Origin: Montifringilla adamsi
Lineage: Eukaryota > Chordata > Aves > Passeriformes > Passeridae
Reading direction: 5' to 3'
Assembly: GCA_017590115.1 (NCBI GenBank)
Contig: JAGGNK010010892.1
Span: forward strand, 4,144,813 to 4,208,812
Length of the DNA stretch: 64,000 nt
A model generated the notes under the pieces. It saw only the letters and a program-made list of their open reading frames with translations, had not been told where the DNA came from and did no database searches. A program made the translations under genes and the position numbers. This document shows, in pieces, positions 52,139-64,000 of this stretch. How positions within the stretch are numbered: position 1 is the stretch's first letter; every line of letters starts with the position of its first letter.

Positions 52139-53021
52139 AACTGGTGGGCTGGAGATTATTTGAAGGCAGGGATGGCTTTCACTGTGGCATATTCTGGGAG
52201 ATATTAATGTGGTTTGCACATAATATCTTACAAGTTACATAGGCTGGGCTGCAGTAAATCAAAGAAGATGCAGGGAGTGCTGCTTCCAAATGGACAAAGC
52301 ACATTGCTAAAATATTTAGGCTGCATCAGAGTAAAGTGCTGCTTCAGGTGCCCCGTTCCAGGCTTTCTGTCTTTATGGAAAGGCTACGGGCAAAATCATC
52401 TGAACTTTGGTTTGGATATGGGTGAGGCTGCAATTACAGGGCATTTAACACTGGTTTACGACCTCTTTAGGCTGAGGACATGTTTACTACTTGCTGTTAC
52501 CATAAGTGGTGCTGTTGCCCTGCTTGCAATTTTGATGCCCATTAAGATGGAAACTGTATGTAAATCAGGATCCCTCAAATAGAACTGGTGGGCTGGAGAT
52601 TATTTGAAGGCAGGGATGGCTTTCACTGTGGCATATTCTGGGAGATATTAATGTGGTTTGCGCATAATATCTTACAAGTTACATAAGCTGGGCTGCAGTA
52701 AATCAAAGAAAATGCAGGGAGTGCTGCTTCCAAATGGGCAGAGCACATTGCTAAAATATTTAGGCTGCATCAGAGTAAAGTGCTGCTTCAGGTGCCCCGT
52801 TCCAGGCTTTCTGTCTTTATGGAAAGGCTACGGGCAAAATCATCTGAACTTTGGTTTGGATATGGGTGAGGCTGCAATTACAGGGGCGTTTAACACTGGT
52901 TTATGACCTCTTTAGGCTGAGGACATGTTTACTACTTGCTGTTACCATAAGTGGTGCTGTTGCCCTGCTTGCAATTTTGATGCCCATTAAGATGGAAACT
53001 GTATGTAAATCAGAATCCCTC
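52133..53021. repeat. Direct tandem duplication, 444-bp unit
   Basis: Bases 52133-52576 recur at 52577-about 53021. About ten differences (for example cacata/cgcata, atggacaa/atgggcag, one inserted G near 52886) give roughly 98 percent identity by eye. Both copies carry an open stretch encoding MQGVLLPNGQSTLLKYLGC in the same frame, but no known domain. Confidence 0.95.
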
Positions 53022-53101
53022 ATTATTATTTATATTTCATGGTGGGATGTAGGAGTTTGTCTGCCATGAGAAGAGCTGTAAACAGGAGGTTTATGAACAC
53101 T

Positions 53102-54759
53102 GAACACTGTTGCTAAGGTGGTTCTCTTGAAATAATTTTCCTTTGCAGACGAACATCAATTCTTAATTTTAGTAGCACACGTAGCAGGATGGAAATGATG
53201 ATTGATTTTTCTCCAAGTGCTGTGGGCTGCTTAATTTGAGATTTCACTATAAAAGACTAGACATTTCCAATTGCTTTTTATAAGTTCAGAATTGATTTTA
53301 TTTGTTCAGCACCTGACTAACATAATAAAGGAGAAAAATATAGTTGGACAGAAAACACAGCAGTGATGGGCTGCCTGGTTTCTGGCCTTCCTTTAAGTGA
53401 TGTGATTTTAAGCCATGCTCCTGCTCTGGGTCTCTTCCAAACTGGGTCATACAGAAGTTTTTGCACTGTGTTCACAAAGAACTGTGGCTATCTGTAGACT
53501 TTGAATGTTTTGTGCAAGTCCGGCTCGCTGTTGGGGTCTTGACAAGTGAGAAAACAAAAATAAAACTGAGTTAGCATCAGTGTGTCTTGGTTTTTAATAC
53601 GGGGACTTGTGGCACCCACATTACCTGACATCAGTAAAGTCCAAAACTGCCCCATTTGCATGAATGAGCCTTCATTTTCTTTATCCAAGATAATATTTTC
53701 ATATGGGGAATGTCATTTTGATAGTTTTTAACCCAGCAGATTTGGAGGTGTTCAGGTGAGTGGTGCCTGTAGGCAGAGAGGGGACAGACAGAATTTCTGT
53801 GACATAAATACATGAGCATGGTGAGTGTGATAAGAAGGGCTGAGTTTGGTTGGAAAGGCTGAGTTTGGATAGAAAGGCTGAGTTTGATAAGAAGGGCTGA
53901 GTTTGGATAGAAGGGCTGAGTTTGATAAGAGAACACTGTTGCTAAGGTGGTTCTCTTGAAATAATTTTCCTTTGCAGACGAACATCAATTCTTAATTTTA
54001 GTAGCACACGTAGCAGGATGGAAATGATGATTGATTTTTCTCCAAGTGCTGTGGGCTGCTTAATTTGAGATTTCACTATAAAAGACTAGACATTTCCAAT
54101 TGCTTTTTATAAGTTCAGAATTGATTTTATTTGTTCAGCACCTGACTAACATAATAAAGGAGAAAAATATAGTTGGACAGAAAACACAGCAGTGATGGGC
54201 TGCCTGGTTTCTGGCCTTCCTTTAAGTGATGTGATTTTAAGCCATGCTCCTGCTCTGGGTCTCTTCCAAACTGGGTCATACAGAAGTCTTTGCACTGTGT
54301 TCACAAAGAACTGTGGCTATCTGTAGACTTTGAATGTTTTGTGCAAGTCCGGCTCACTGTTGGGGTCTTGACAAGTGAGAAAACAAAAATAAAACTGAGT
54401 TAGCATCAGTGTGTCTTGGTTTTTAATACGGGGACTTGTGGCACCCACATTACCTGACATCAGTAAAGTCCAAAACTGCCCCATTTGCATGAATGAGCCT
54501 TCATTTTCTTTATCCAAGATAATATTTTCATATGGGGAATGTCATTTTGATAGTTTTTAACCCAGCAGATTTGGAGGTGTTCAGGTGAGTGGTGCCTGTA
54601 GGCAGAGAGGGGACAGACAGAATTTCTGTGACATAAATACATGAGCATGGTGAGTGTGATAAGAAGGGCTGAGTTTGGTTGGAAAGGCTGAGTTTGGATA
54701 GAAAGGCTGAGTTTGATAAGAAGGGCTGAGTTTGGATAGAAGGGCTGAGTTTGATAAGA
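53102..54759. repeat. Direct tandem duplication, 829-bp unit
   Basis: Bases 53102-53930 recur at 53931-54759, starting gaacactgttgctaagg. Only two or three differences are seen (T/C near 53453 versus 54282; G/A near 53527 versus 54356). Each copy ends in a minisatellite, and the junction falls inside that array. Confidence 0.95.
53826..53930. repeat. 19-20-bp minisatellite, first array
   Basis: About five units of the type aagggctgagtttggatag, with alternating variants ending gatag and gataag. Confidence 0.93.
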
Positions 54760-54792
54760 AGGTCTGAGTTTGGATAGAAGGGCTGAGTTTAC
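54655..54792. repeat. 19-20-bp minisatellite, second array
   Basis: Same unit and variant order as the array at 53826, but about two units longer (an added aaggtctgagtttggatag and another unit), ending where unique sequence acagttggagag begins. Confidence 0.93.
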
Positions 54793-55365
54793 AGTTGGAG
54801 AGAAGCAATAGAAGAAATTCCCATGGCTCTCTGGAAACACAGGTGGCAGAGACATTTTATTCCCTGCTTTATGGTCATGTAAAACAAATTCACTGCAACT
54901 TGTCAGTGAGCAAGGATCTCCTGCAGCTAGGTAAAGGACAGTGTAGGGCTGGGTTTGTTTCTCTGCTGCAGACAAGGGCTGTGTGCAGGAGTGTCTGACT
55001 CCACACTGGGCTGCAGGACTGGGGGAGGCAATTTGGAGCTGTTGGGAGATGTTCCTGGTGTTGGGGAAAAGGGAGTTTTGTCCTGAGGTTTTGAAGAGGG
55101 ACAACACCAGCAGCCACTATGGGGACAGTCTGGGCTCGGGCTGGGGTTTACACAGGAGCCCAGAAACTGCCCTTGTTCTGTGGTGTGGTGTGAACAGCAC
55201 AGAGATGCAGCAGAGCACATCTGGAGGAGGCACTTCTCCAGCATTCACCTTGGGTTTGAAAGTAATAAATCAGCCTTCTGAGAACATGGAGTCAGATTCA
55301 TCATTCCTGCCTTCGCTGGGGCACCCTGCAAATACAATAGGTTTGCCTTTTAAAAGAACCCAGAA
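54793..55365. other. Unannotated stretch
   Basis: No gene or recognised repeat is seen. Confidence 0.4.
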
Positions 55366-55510
55366 CCACTTGGAGCCCTGGCACAGGCTGCCCAGAGCAG
55401 CTGTGACTGCCTCATCCCTGGAAGTGTTCGGCCAGGTTGGACCAACTTGGGATAGGGGAAGATGAACTTTAAGGTCAGTTCCAACCAAAACCATCCCAGG
55501 ATTCCATGAT
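55366..55510 (+). mobile_element. CR1 LINE 3' fragment
   Basis: Plus-strand tail with ggctgcccagagcagctgtg, then aaggtcagttccaaccaaaa and the terminus caggattccatgat. A short deletion removes part of the usual middle. Confidence 0.8.
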
Positions 55511-56244
55511 TACAGCTGCTACACAGTGTATGTCACATATTAAGGCAGTTGGGTGACAACCCTGATGGCTGCCTCTGGCCCCAGACTGATTTTGTGACAG
55601 GGATAAAGAGTAAGCCCCTCCTTGCTAGTGCTGTTTCAGCCTGCTTGGGGTCATAATCCGGAAAACCCTGAAAGACATTGTTCTCTGTGAAAATTCCTTT
55701 GATATTTGACCATTGCCACTTCTGTGATGTAGACATTTCCATGAAAACAGCACAAATGATCTCTGGAAATGGTCATTAATGACAGTGACTGCCCTATGGG
55801 GCTTGGGAAGGAGGTGGTTTGGGGTGGGAAGGCAGAGCAGAGGGAAGCCCCAGCCCAGCTGGTTTTGGTGACCTTTCCCATGGGGACACCTGCTCAGCTG
55901 GGCTGGCTCACAGAAGCTCTTCACAGGAGCCAGAGCCACCTGAGGAGCACCAGTGCCTGGACCTGGCAGGATTTGGGTGGGATCCATGAGGTGGCCATAC
56001 CTGCTTCCTCCATGGTTGACCAAAACTGTTTTGAAGGCAGCTTTGCACTCCTGAGTGCCTGCTCTGTGTGCCCAGAGAGCTCCTGTCCCTCTGGACAGGG
56101 CTGTGGGACACAGCCCCAGCACTGGCACTGCACCATGGATGTCCATCTGTGTCTGGCACAGGAGAGCACGTCTCTGCTGCTGCCTGGGTCCCTCTGGGTC
56201 AGCACCCCTGGCTGTTCTGGGCCTGGGAGGGCCACTGCTTTTGC
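55511..56244. other. Unannotated stretch
   Basis: No gene or recognised repeat is seen; an open frame across it is addressed under rejected items. Confidence 0.4.
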
Positions 56245-56872
56245 TGTGCCCTTATGGGATGTGACCCTGCTCCTGTGCCCAGCCCTGGGGGCACCTCTGG
56301 GGGCTGTGTCCAGCTCTGGCTCCTCAGCACAGCAGGGCCAGGAGCTCCTGGAGCTGGGGAAGGGCCTGGAGCATCTCAGTGCCCAGGGAAGGCTGAGGGA
56401 GCTGGGGCTGCTCAGCCTGGAGAGGAGCCCAGCTGAGAGGGGCCTCAGCCCTGGCTGGAGGAGTCCCTGGGAGTCCCTGGGTGTGCTTGGTTGTCCCTGT
56501 CCATCCCTGTCTGTCCCTGTGTGTCCCTCTGTCCCTGTGTGTCCCTGTGTCCCCCAGTCTGTCCCTGTGTGCAGAGGTCAGGGCAGGCCCAGCTCTGCCC
56601 CAGGCCCAGCCATGGCCCCAGAGCCCCGGGCAGGGTCTGACCCAGCAATTCCCCTGCCCAGAGGCAGAGCTGCTGCCCTGGGCAGTGCGAGCCCTGAGCA
56701 GAGCCAGAGAGCCTCTGGGCTCTCCTCCCTGGGGACATTCCAGAGCCACCTGGACACAGCCCTGTGCCCTGTGCCCTGGGATGGCCCTGCCTGAGCAGGG
56801 AGCTGGCACCAGATGACCCCACCGTGGTCGCTTCCCACCTGACCCAGCCTGGGATTTTGTGGTTCTGTGATG
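56245..56872 (+). mobile_element. CR1 LINE fragment, about 630 bp
   Basis: The longest CR1 in the window. It opens with the block tctgggggctgtgtccagct, passes gagggagctggggctgctca, and ends gtggttctgtgat at the CR1 terminus. The centre (about 56485-56575) is expanded by a gtccctgtgt minisatellite. Stops interrupt any reverse transcriptase frame. Confidence 0.85.
56485..56575. repeat. gtccctgtgt minisatellite inside CR1
   Basis: Seven or more imperfect units of gtccctgtgt / gtccctctgt. Confidence 0.8.
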
Positions 56873-58629
56873 CTCTGCTCTCCTCTCCTCCCAGGGAAAA
56901 GCCCACTCTGCTGCTGGCTGCAAGCACAGGAATGACCACAGTGCTGCAGCTGACACAGCTGTCCACACTGAAATAATTTTAAAGGAAATATGTCTGGTTT
57001 TACTTGTAAGTGGTTCAGTAGTGTCCATGTCATGAGAGGACAGTTTTCATGGAGTTCTGCACTGCTGTCTGAACACTCAAATGTCAGTGGGCTGGAGGGC
57101 TCCTTGTTCTCTTATTTGAAGATGATATTTATGATATTTATTTTTTTCTCTGCTGATGTTACTTGGAGCCTTCTAGAGAGCCTTGAAGGTGAGTGCTGGT
57201 TCATTTTCATGCCAGACAAAATGTGTGTTTCGAAGCATCTGTCACCTCTCCAGCTGGGGAGCTCCTCCAAGGCAGTGAGGTGACATGGTGGCAGTGGAGT
57301 CCCAGATGGGGGAATGACAGGCTGGCAGTGCAGAACTCCCTGCAGTGACCTCCCCAAAACAGGTTCCTGTTGATCAGTGTGGAAGGAGAGCTCCTGAAGG
57401 TTGCTGCCCACTCTGGGAGCAGGACAAAGCCAACTCCTGAACCCAACTCGTTTTGGTTTTTTACTGGTGTGCAAAGAAGAAACCAGCAGTGATAAAAAGG
57501 ACTTAGCCACCAACCATGGCACCATTATCTGCAGCTCAGAGTGGGTGGAGGATGCCATGGACAGTCCCACAGGATCCTCTCTTTCATATTTCCTACAGTG
57601 TTTTGAGGATAAAATGCATTTACAATTTGAATATAATTTATCACTGATCAGCTGTAGCCTCACGAGTCCCCATTCCAGCCTGTGTCAAATCTGCTTTTCC
57701 AAGCCAAACTTCTAAGGGCTGTGGCTTGTGCATCTCAACTTTTCACTTGTGATTTCTCGTAAATTGGATGAGCACCAACAGGCAAATAACAATAACAAGG
57801 TACCACCCTACCACAACAATGCTCTGCAGCTTTGGGACCAAGTTTGATAGGATGCTTGCCAAGTGTGAGTTGAATTTTACTCATTTTGAGACCTGGTTGT
57901 TTGGGCTCATTTCCTGTCTTTTCCAGTTTCTTGGGTTTTGTTTGTGTTTTTGGCGGGGGTTTTTTGTTGGGGTTTTTTTTGTGATGTAACAAAACTCAGT
58001 GAAGGTTAACAATAGAAATGGGTTAGAAGTTTACAGGACCATGCTTGGGTGTTTTAAAGGCATCTTGGAGAACATCTTCCTGTATCATTCACTCAAAAAT
58101 ACAGTGAATCAAGTGAAATGGAGTTAAAATTCAGATGATGCTTATCTGTGTTTTAATGTAACAAGTCTTTGTGGTTATTACCTTGTACCAACACACACTT
58201 TCTGAATTTTTGCACATGTATACAGCTGCTTTCATATCTGAAAGGGGAAAATATCACCTTTCAGAAATTTTGGAACTTCCCTCTGCTCTCTGAAAATTAA
58301 AAAAAAAAAAATTAAATGAAAAACACTCTGAGAGATTTATTTTGCAGATTATGGAGAAAACTTTTAACCTGCAGTCAAGGAAAGCTCAAAGTGTCCTCTG
58401 CAAGGGTCCGCACTAGTCTGTGCAGCAGATGATAAATGAACTCCGTGTTAGGTTTGAGGCCCAGGAGGACACAGTGATCAGGATATGGACTGCAAAATTA
58501 TAAGGTTCTAAAACGTTTGAGCTCTGCCTGTTTTCCTCCTTGTTTCAGAGACTTAAAGGGTCCAAGATATTTTCAAAGTTCATTTTTCTTAGTGCGATCT
58601 TTAACTGCATGGCATCACCTGGGCCGAGA
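56873..58629. other. Unannotated stretch
   Basis: A/T-richer, non-coding by appearance. Short G/T-rich and A homopolymer runs occur near 57935-57980 and 58300. No gene is seen. Confidence 0.4.
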
Positions 58630-58845
58630 TGGAATCATGGAATATCCTGAGCTGGGAGGGGCCCACAGGATCACCCAGTCCAGCTGGACCTCAACAACCC
58701 CACCCTGGGCACCCCTGGCAGCGCTGTCCCAGCACTCCTGGAGCTCTGGCAGCCTCGGGGCCGTGCCCATTCCCTGGGGAGCCTGGGCAGTGCCAGCACC
58801 TCTGGGGAAGAACCTTTCCCTGATCTCCACCCTAATCACACAGCT
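58630..58845 (-). mobile_element. CR1 LINE 3' fragment
   Basis: Starts at the CR1 end gaatcatggaatatcctgag. The core from about 58690 to 58815 matches 29075-29195 almost base for base. Confidence 0.85.
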
Positions 58846-59925
58846 TCATGCCAGTCCCTTGGATCCTCTCACTGGGTTCAGGAAACAACTCCTGGGAGCC
58901 ATTGGTGCTTGGCCAAAGCAGTAGAAGTTCACGGTACATCAGTGACTACTCCAGGCACTGCCACCTGTCTTGAAATTTTAAGCAACATTGGGATGGTGCC
59001 AGAGCATCATGGACAGGCCTGCAGTGCCTGCTGTGGGGCCTGTGGGGTGGATGTGGAGCACCAGCAGCCCAGTCTGAGGTTTGCCATGTCCCATGGGATT
59101 GATCACCTCACAGGTGCTGCAGCTGTGGCTTTTTGGGATCTGCTGGTGTCCCCTGAAGTGTGCAGTTTGCCCCAGAAGCAGCCCGTGGCCTCCAGCCGTG
59201 CTGCCAGCAGAGGAGCAGCGGGTGCTGCGAGGTGAGTGGCCAGCTCATCTCACAACTGCTGTCACTGCTGTGGGGATGGGAAACGCCAGCACTGCCACCA
59301 AGATCAGAGGTGCCTGTGCTCCCGGGGCGGGTGAGGAGCACTCACCCCGCTCTGCAGGCTGCCTGCGGGTACAAACACGTTCCCACTGCGCTGCAGCGGA
59401 AACCTGCCTTGCTGAAGTTTCTCATGAGAAACAAGACTCGGCCTTCCCAGCCAGGCTGGCTCTTGCCTTCTCACCTGTGCTGTCTCCTGTTCCAGACCCA
59501 CTTGGGAGCTGATGTTTCCCTGGGAGACTCACTCCCATCCACCCCTCACTGAAGTGAGAGTCACGCACAGTCCCCCAGTCTCCAGTCACCCCTCCCCAGC
59601 TGTATAACTAAGGAGGGTAAATGCTCATTTATTGGCTCCTGCCTGCATTTTTCCCCACCTCAGGGCAGGGATGGATGTGCAGCCAGAGTAAGACGTGGAA
59701 CACCATGTGTCTCCTGGCTGGGATGCTGGTGCAGGCCCTGGGGAAAGTTCTTTCTCCATAAGAACAGCCATGCAGGGCCTCTGCCTGGGTGATTTGGAGG
59801 CTGTTGACCTATCCAGTGAGTGTCAGGTGGGGAATCCCCACAGCTCAGCCAGGAGAAGGGCTTCTCCATAGCTCCATGAAGACTTTTCCCCTTCCAGTCT
59901 TTGTCTTGAGTCTTAGAATCACAGA
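58846..59925. other. Unannotated stretch
   Basis: Moderately GC-rich with several short open frames in all frames; none resembles a known protein. Confidence 0.4.
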
Positions 59926-60200
59926 ATGGTTTGGGTTGGAAGGGACATTAAAGCTCATCTGATTCCACCCACTGCCATGGGCAGGGACACCTTCCACTGT
60001 CCCAGGCTGCTCCAAACCCCATCCAGCCTGGCCCTGGACACTGCCAGGGATCCAGGGGTAGCCACAGTTTCTCTGGGCATTCTGTGCCAGGGCCTGCCCA
60101 CCCTCACAGGGATGGATTTCTCCCTGAAATCCCATTTAGCCCTACCCTCTGGCAGTGGGAAGCCATCACCCCTTGTGCTCTCCAGCACAACAAGACCTTT
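59926..60200 (-). mobile_element. CR1 LINE 3' fragment
   Basis: Classical terminus atcacagaatggtttgggtt, then ggcagggacaccttccactg, and it runs to ccccttgtgctctccagcac. Confidence 0.9.
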
Positions 60201-60721
60201 TCCTCTACTGTTGCAGCCTGACACTGGGAAATGCAGTCATACATCAAAGCCAGCAAATAGGGAATTAAAAATGGGTTTTAAAAAAGGCTCCTGAGGAAAC
60301 AAAGCTTCCAAATCTTGTATAACCCCTCTTGTCCAGGTTGGCAGCAGCATGTGAGCTTTTTGTTTGACCACCATGTTTAAGGTGTCAAACATAAGATGTA
60401 TTACAAAATCATCACGATGAAGTGGTCCTTTCCTTGGGAAGGCTTAGCAAGGGTTTGGAGCCTGGGAACAGATGGCCATTTCGCTGTGGGGATAATGTGC
60501 CCCAAACCTGGCTGTACCACAAACCTTTGGAGAAATCTCACCTAGCAAACACCCCAAAGGGAAGTCAGGGGCTGTTTTGCATCTCCCATCTACAGCAGCC
60601 AAGGCTGGGAAATGGATTTCCCTGCATGCACCTTGGCTCATTCCCAAGTACTGGGGGAGCTGGGCTGCAGTGAGGAAGAGTATAAGAATAGGAAGATATA
60701 AGACAAAGATCCCAAACCACT

Positions 60722-60866
60722 TCCCATCACTGGAAGTGTCCAAGGCCAGGTTGGACAGGGCTGGGAGCAACCTGGGATAGTGAAAGGTGTCCCTGCCAAT
60801 GGCAGGGGGTTGGAACAAGATGGTCTGGAATGTTCCTTCCAACCCCAACCATTCTGTGATTCTTGT
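60722..60866 (+). mobile_element. CR1 LINE 3' fragment
   Basis: Plus-strand tail: ggaagtgtccaaggccagg, then tgaaaggtgtccctgccaat, ending accattctgtgattct. Confidence 0.9.
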
Positions 60867-62486
60867 GAGGAGCTGGGGCTGGGCAGCTGGGAAATCACCT
60901 GGTGCAGGGAGCTGTGGTTGGGGTGGGAGCAGCATTTGATGAGACCCACAGCTTCCTTGGCAGAGCTCTGTAAATTTTCCATCCCTGCTAATAAATCACA
61001 TGAGCATGATGATAATGACAAAGGAAATAATTACTTCTCAAGAAACTCATCTCCTCGCACCCCAGGGCCCGTGTGTGGAGCAGAGAGGAGTTTGCAAGTC
61101 CGGAGCGTGGGAGGGAGTTGAGACTGACAGAACTCAGGTCGTGTGTGCCAGGTGTGAGTGCAGGGCAGCTACAGCAGCCAGGCCTGCGGAGCTGCAGGTT
61201 CAGCAAGGTCATTCAGAAGTCACCTGAGATTGGCAAAAACCTGTGAGCCAAACCCTGCAAGGTGCTAAGGCAGCTCTTGGTTATGTGGGTAATTCCAAAT
61301 CACCCTCAGGTCAGCCTGTGACAACCTGCTGAGCACCCAGAATCAGCAGTTTGACCATGAACACCACTGCTAAGCCCTTACTGGGACAGCAGCTTCAGAG
61401 AGCTGATCTGTGCCTGGCTGCTGTATAAGCAATGACTTTGCTTCCTATGTGTCTATCTCAGCCCACCATTAGCATTTCAAATCATTCCTTACCGATAGGA
61501 AACAAAATACAGCTTTGAAAAAAAAATATATCCTGGTGATGGGCTTTGTTTTGCATTTCTTTGTGACAAAAGTGATTAAACTGCTAAATCACAGCTGCTT
61601 TTCTCATAAAAAAGACAAAGCATCTTTCAATCCCTCCATCATTTCAAGAGCTGCAGAAAGCTCTAGGTAAATGGGAGTGATTTGATCTATCTTGGCTTTA
61701 TCACTGCATCTCCTACACCCACAGGCTCCCAAGCAGGGTGTATTTGCTGTCTCATGGCCTAAAAGCTTCCCATGTTACTCATAACTTAAACACTGAGAGA
61801 GAGATAAGGGATTGGGTTTGGTTTGTTTCCTTTCAAAAGAAATGAACATTAATAAATATCTCATTACCAGAAAGTGTCATAGTGAAAGTACAGCGCTTTC
61901 TCCCGTTCCATAGTTGGCTCTTTAATTTTCACTATGGTTAAAGAGCAGCATGAAAACCCTGAAAAATGATCCCAGTCACACTCAGCTGAGTTTTCAATAA
62001 CTGCTGGATCAGATAGGGCCGAGCTGCTATCGCAGGAGATGATCAGATATGGGGCAGCCACTGCTGCAGACTTTGCTCGGCACAAATTATTCCCTCCTAA
62101 TGTCCACTGAAAGGTGAAAATCTGCTGTTGCAGCACCCATGATCTCCAGTATTTCAGAAAACTCCTCAGGCCCCGAGGTTGGTTGCAAGGAGCCCTGCTG
62201 GTCCTGCTGTGAACCTTTCCCATTACATTTCCTGTCACAGCCATTGCTCCAGAGAGATTTGCTGGAGAGGGTCTCCTCCACCAGCTTGTTTCAAAGAGAG
62301 GTGGATGTTGATGCCCCAAAGTGTGGGCTGGCTGTGGAGGTGGCCAAAGGTTCTGCTGCACTGGAGGGCAGTGGTGCAGGCCCAGGCTGATATCTGGCCA
62401 GCAGGCTCATGGTTGTCTCCAAGGTGGGAGTGAAGATGCCTCTGCTGTGAAGGATGGCTGAAAAGGACACCAAGAAAGGGGGCTCA
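60867..62486. other. Unannotated stretch
   Basis: No gene or recognised repeat is seen. Confidence 0.4.
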
Positions 62487-62550
62487 GGAATCATGGAATA
62501 AAAACATCCTGAATTGGAAGGGACCCACATGGATCATCAAGTCCAACTCA
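62487..62550 (-). mobile_element. Short CR1 LINE 3' end
   Basis: gaatcatggaataaaaacat followed by gggacccacatggatcatca and gtccaactca, the last 60 or so bases of a CR1 in minus orientation. Confidence 0.75.
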
Positions 62551-64000
62551 ATGAATGTCCAGCTCCAAATGAAGCTCCAAGAGGCAGAAAGGGAGCAGAG
62601 AAGGGAGCATCAAGCTGGGGTGAGATGGAGCAGTGGGAAAGAAGCTGTGGGTCAGGACTGTCCCCAGGCAGAGGATGGAGAAGACCCCCATGAGGAAAAT
62701 GTCTGTTATCCTTCAGCCATGCTTGGGGCACGAGTGTCTCTGCATCCATTCCCTGGAGTGGAGAATGGAGAATGGAATCATTGCCAAAATCACCCCACAC
62801 AGCCTCAAAAATGGCTTGAGCCAAAGAGACAGCACAGCCTGTCCTGGATAACCCCAGCAAATCCACTGCTGATTGGAAAAAGCAGAGAGCTGCCATGGAG
62901 CGTGTGCTTCTGTGCACTGCATCCCATCAGGGAAGACCCCTGCCTCCCAAATCCCACCAGCAGCTCTGTGCTGGTTCTGGTGGTGGGAGTGATTCAGTGC
63001 CTGGGTTTGCAAATGCTTTGGGGTAAATTGTGTCCTTCAGCAGCACAAGGACAGGGAAATTAATAATAATACACAGCCAGGAGTGGGGAGTGGAGAGGGA
63101 AGTTTGGAAAAGGGGTGAGAGAGCAGAAAAAGGTCAGAAAGCAGAGAGGTCCATCTCCTGAAACTGGTAGAAGGGAAAGATCTCATGGCTTTTAGGCTGG
63201 TCTTCAGACAAGAGTCCAAATTTTAGAACATGTAGGGTTGGAAATACTGTGGTTTATTTGCTACAAATGATTTACAAGGCCCTTCAGTGGGAAATAAATT
63301 TCACAGGACAATGCCTCCAGGGAAAATAATATGTGTTTGGATGGGTGATTCATCATTCTACATTAAGCCCATAAGCTCAGCTGACATCGAGGTATACCTG
63401 ATAATCTCTTATCTAAATAATTTCCCCTTGAAATCCTCCATCTGTGCAGCTTTGTGCTGCTGATGGGAGGATAAACTGCAGGGCCAAAACTTCTGCTGGG
63501 AAAACTGGCCTTGTAGTGGCATGCTCAAGATGGGGAGATGCTGAATCCTGCCCAGAAGATCCCACACCATGCTGGGTTATGTGTAAGGCACCACTGGCCC
63601 CAGGCAGCTCCAGAGAGGTGGTGGAGGGTGGGAGTGGAGGGCTGCTCTGCTTTATTTAAATGTGGGTCCCTTTAGAGCTTCTGAGAATGTCCCACCTGGT
63701 CATGTCTTGGCTCCTGACCATTACAAGAAGAAGGCTAAGAGCAGAGCCTTCATCTCTCTTGGCCAGTCTGGAATTGCCTTCATGCTGAGACATTTGACCA
63801 GAATTCTCCAAATCTCTTTGCTGCTCCCAGTTTGGGTCATCTTCATTAGCCACCTTGGGATGAGCTCAGGCCCCAGTGCTGAGCTCCCAGAACATCTTCC
63901 ACCGGTGTGATGCTGAAAACATCAAACAAATCCCAATCCTTCCACAGCCTCCCTCAAACTCCATTTTTTTGCCTTCCTCTCAGCATCCCCTTTTTTCCTG
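62551..64000. other. Unannotated stretch to window end
   Basis: No gene or recognised repeat is seen. Confidence 0.4.

Noticed and set aside
53826..54792. CRISPR-like array
   Set aside because: Units are contiguous with no unique spacers, in a vertebrate genome. It is a minisatellite.
55769..56794. 341-residue open frame on the + strand
   Set aside because: It runs through a CR1 and its minisatellite, with repetitive translated segments and no known domain. It is a chance frame in GC-rich repeat DNA.
49500..64000. PROCR or MMP24, expected after EDEM2 by mammalian synteny
   Set aside because: No exon encoding a CD1-like fold, metalloproteinase zinc motif or hemopexin repeat was recognised.

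Overview
The window is nuclear DNA from a bird, most likely a songbird. It has vertebrate genes split into short exons by GT-AG introns, many CR1 LINE 3' fragments in both orientations, LTR remnants, and one short element that fuses a tRNA-Ile-like head to a CR1 tail, the build of the passerine TguSINE1 family. The gene order MYH7B - TRPC4AP - EDEM2 matches human 20q11; chromosome 20 in birds is inferred from that synteny.

Layout. Bases 1-2150 (+) hold the last seven coding exons and 3' end of a sarcomeric-type myosin heavy chain, called MYH7B. Bases 4846-38700 (-) hold TRPC4AP (TRUSS), convergent with MYH7B; 18 distinct coding exons can be read, from a CpG-rich first exon to a stop after a Glu-Glu C-terminus. 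Bases 41126-49171 (-) hold a complete 11-exon EDEM2 of 572 residues, with a GC-rich promoter carrying three evenly spaced CCAAT boxes. Bases 49500-64000 show no recognisable gene. They hold CR1 and LTR fragments, local tandem duplications and a minisatellite. PROCR and MMP24, which follow EDEM2 in mammals, were not recognised.

The three genes are neighbours by ancient synteny, not an operon. MYH7B is a muscle thick-filament protein, TRPC4AP a CUL4-DDB1 substrate receptor and TNF-receptor scaffold, and EDEM2 an ER mannosidase that starts glycoprotein ER-associated degradation.

The oddest feature is a run of at least seven direct tandem duplications with units of about 115 to 1405 bp, from near-identical to about 93 percent by eye. 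The largest duplicates a whole 102-nt, frame-preserving TRPC4AP exon with both splice sites. A second oddity is that one conserved TRPC4AP exon (about 56 nt, needed to hold frame) cannot be found where it belongs. Each could be real biology or an assembly error, and reads or transcripts would decide. I see no sign of a wholly new biological system.
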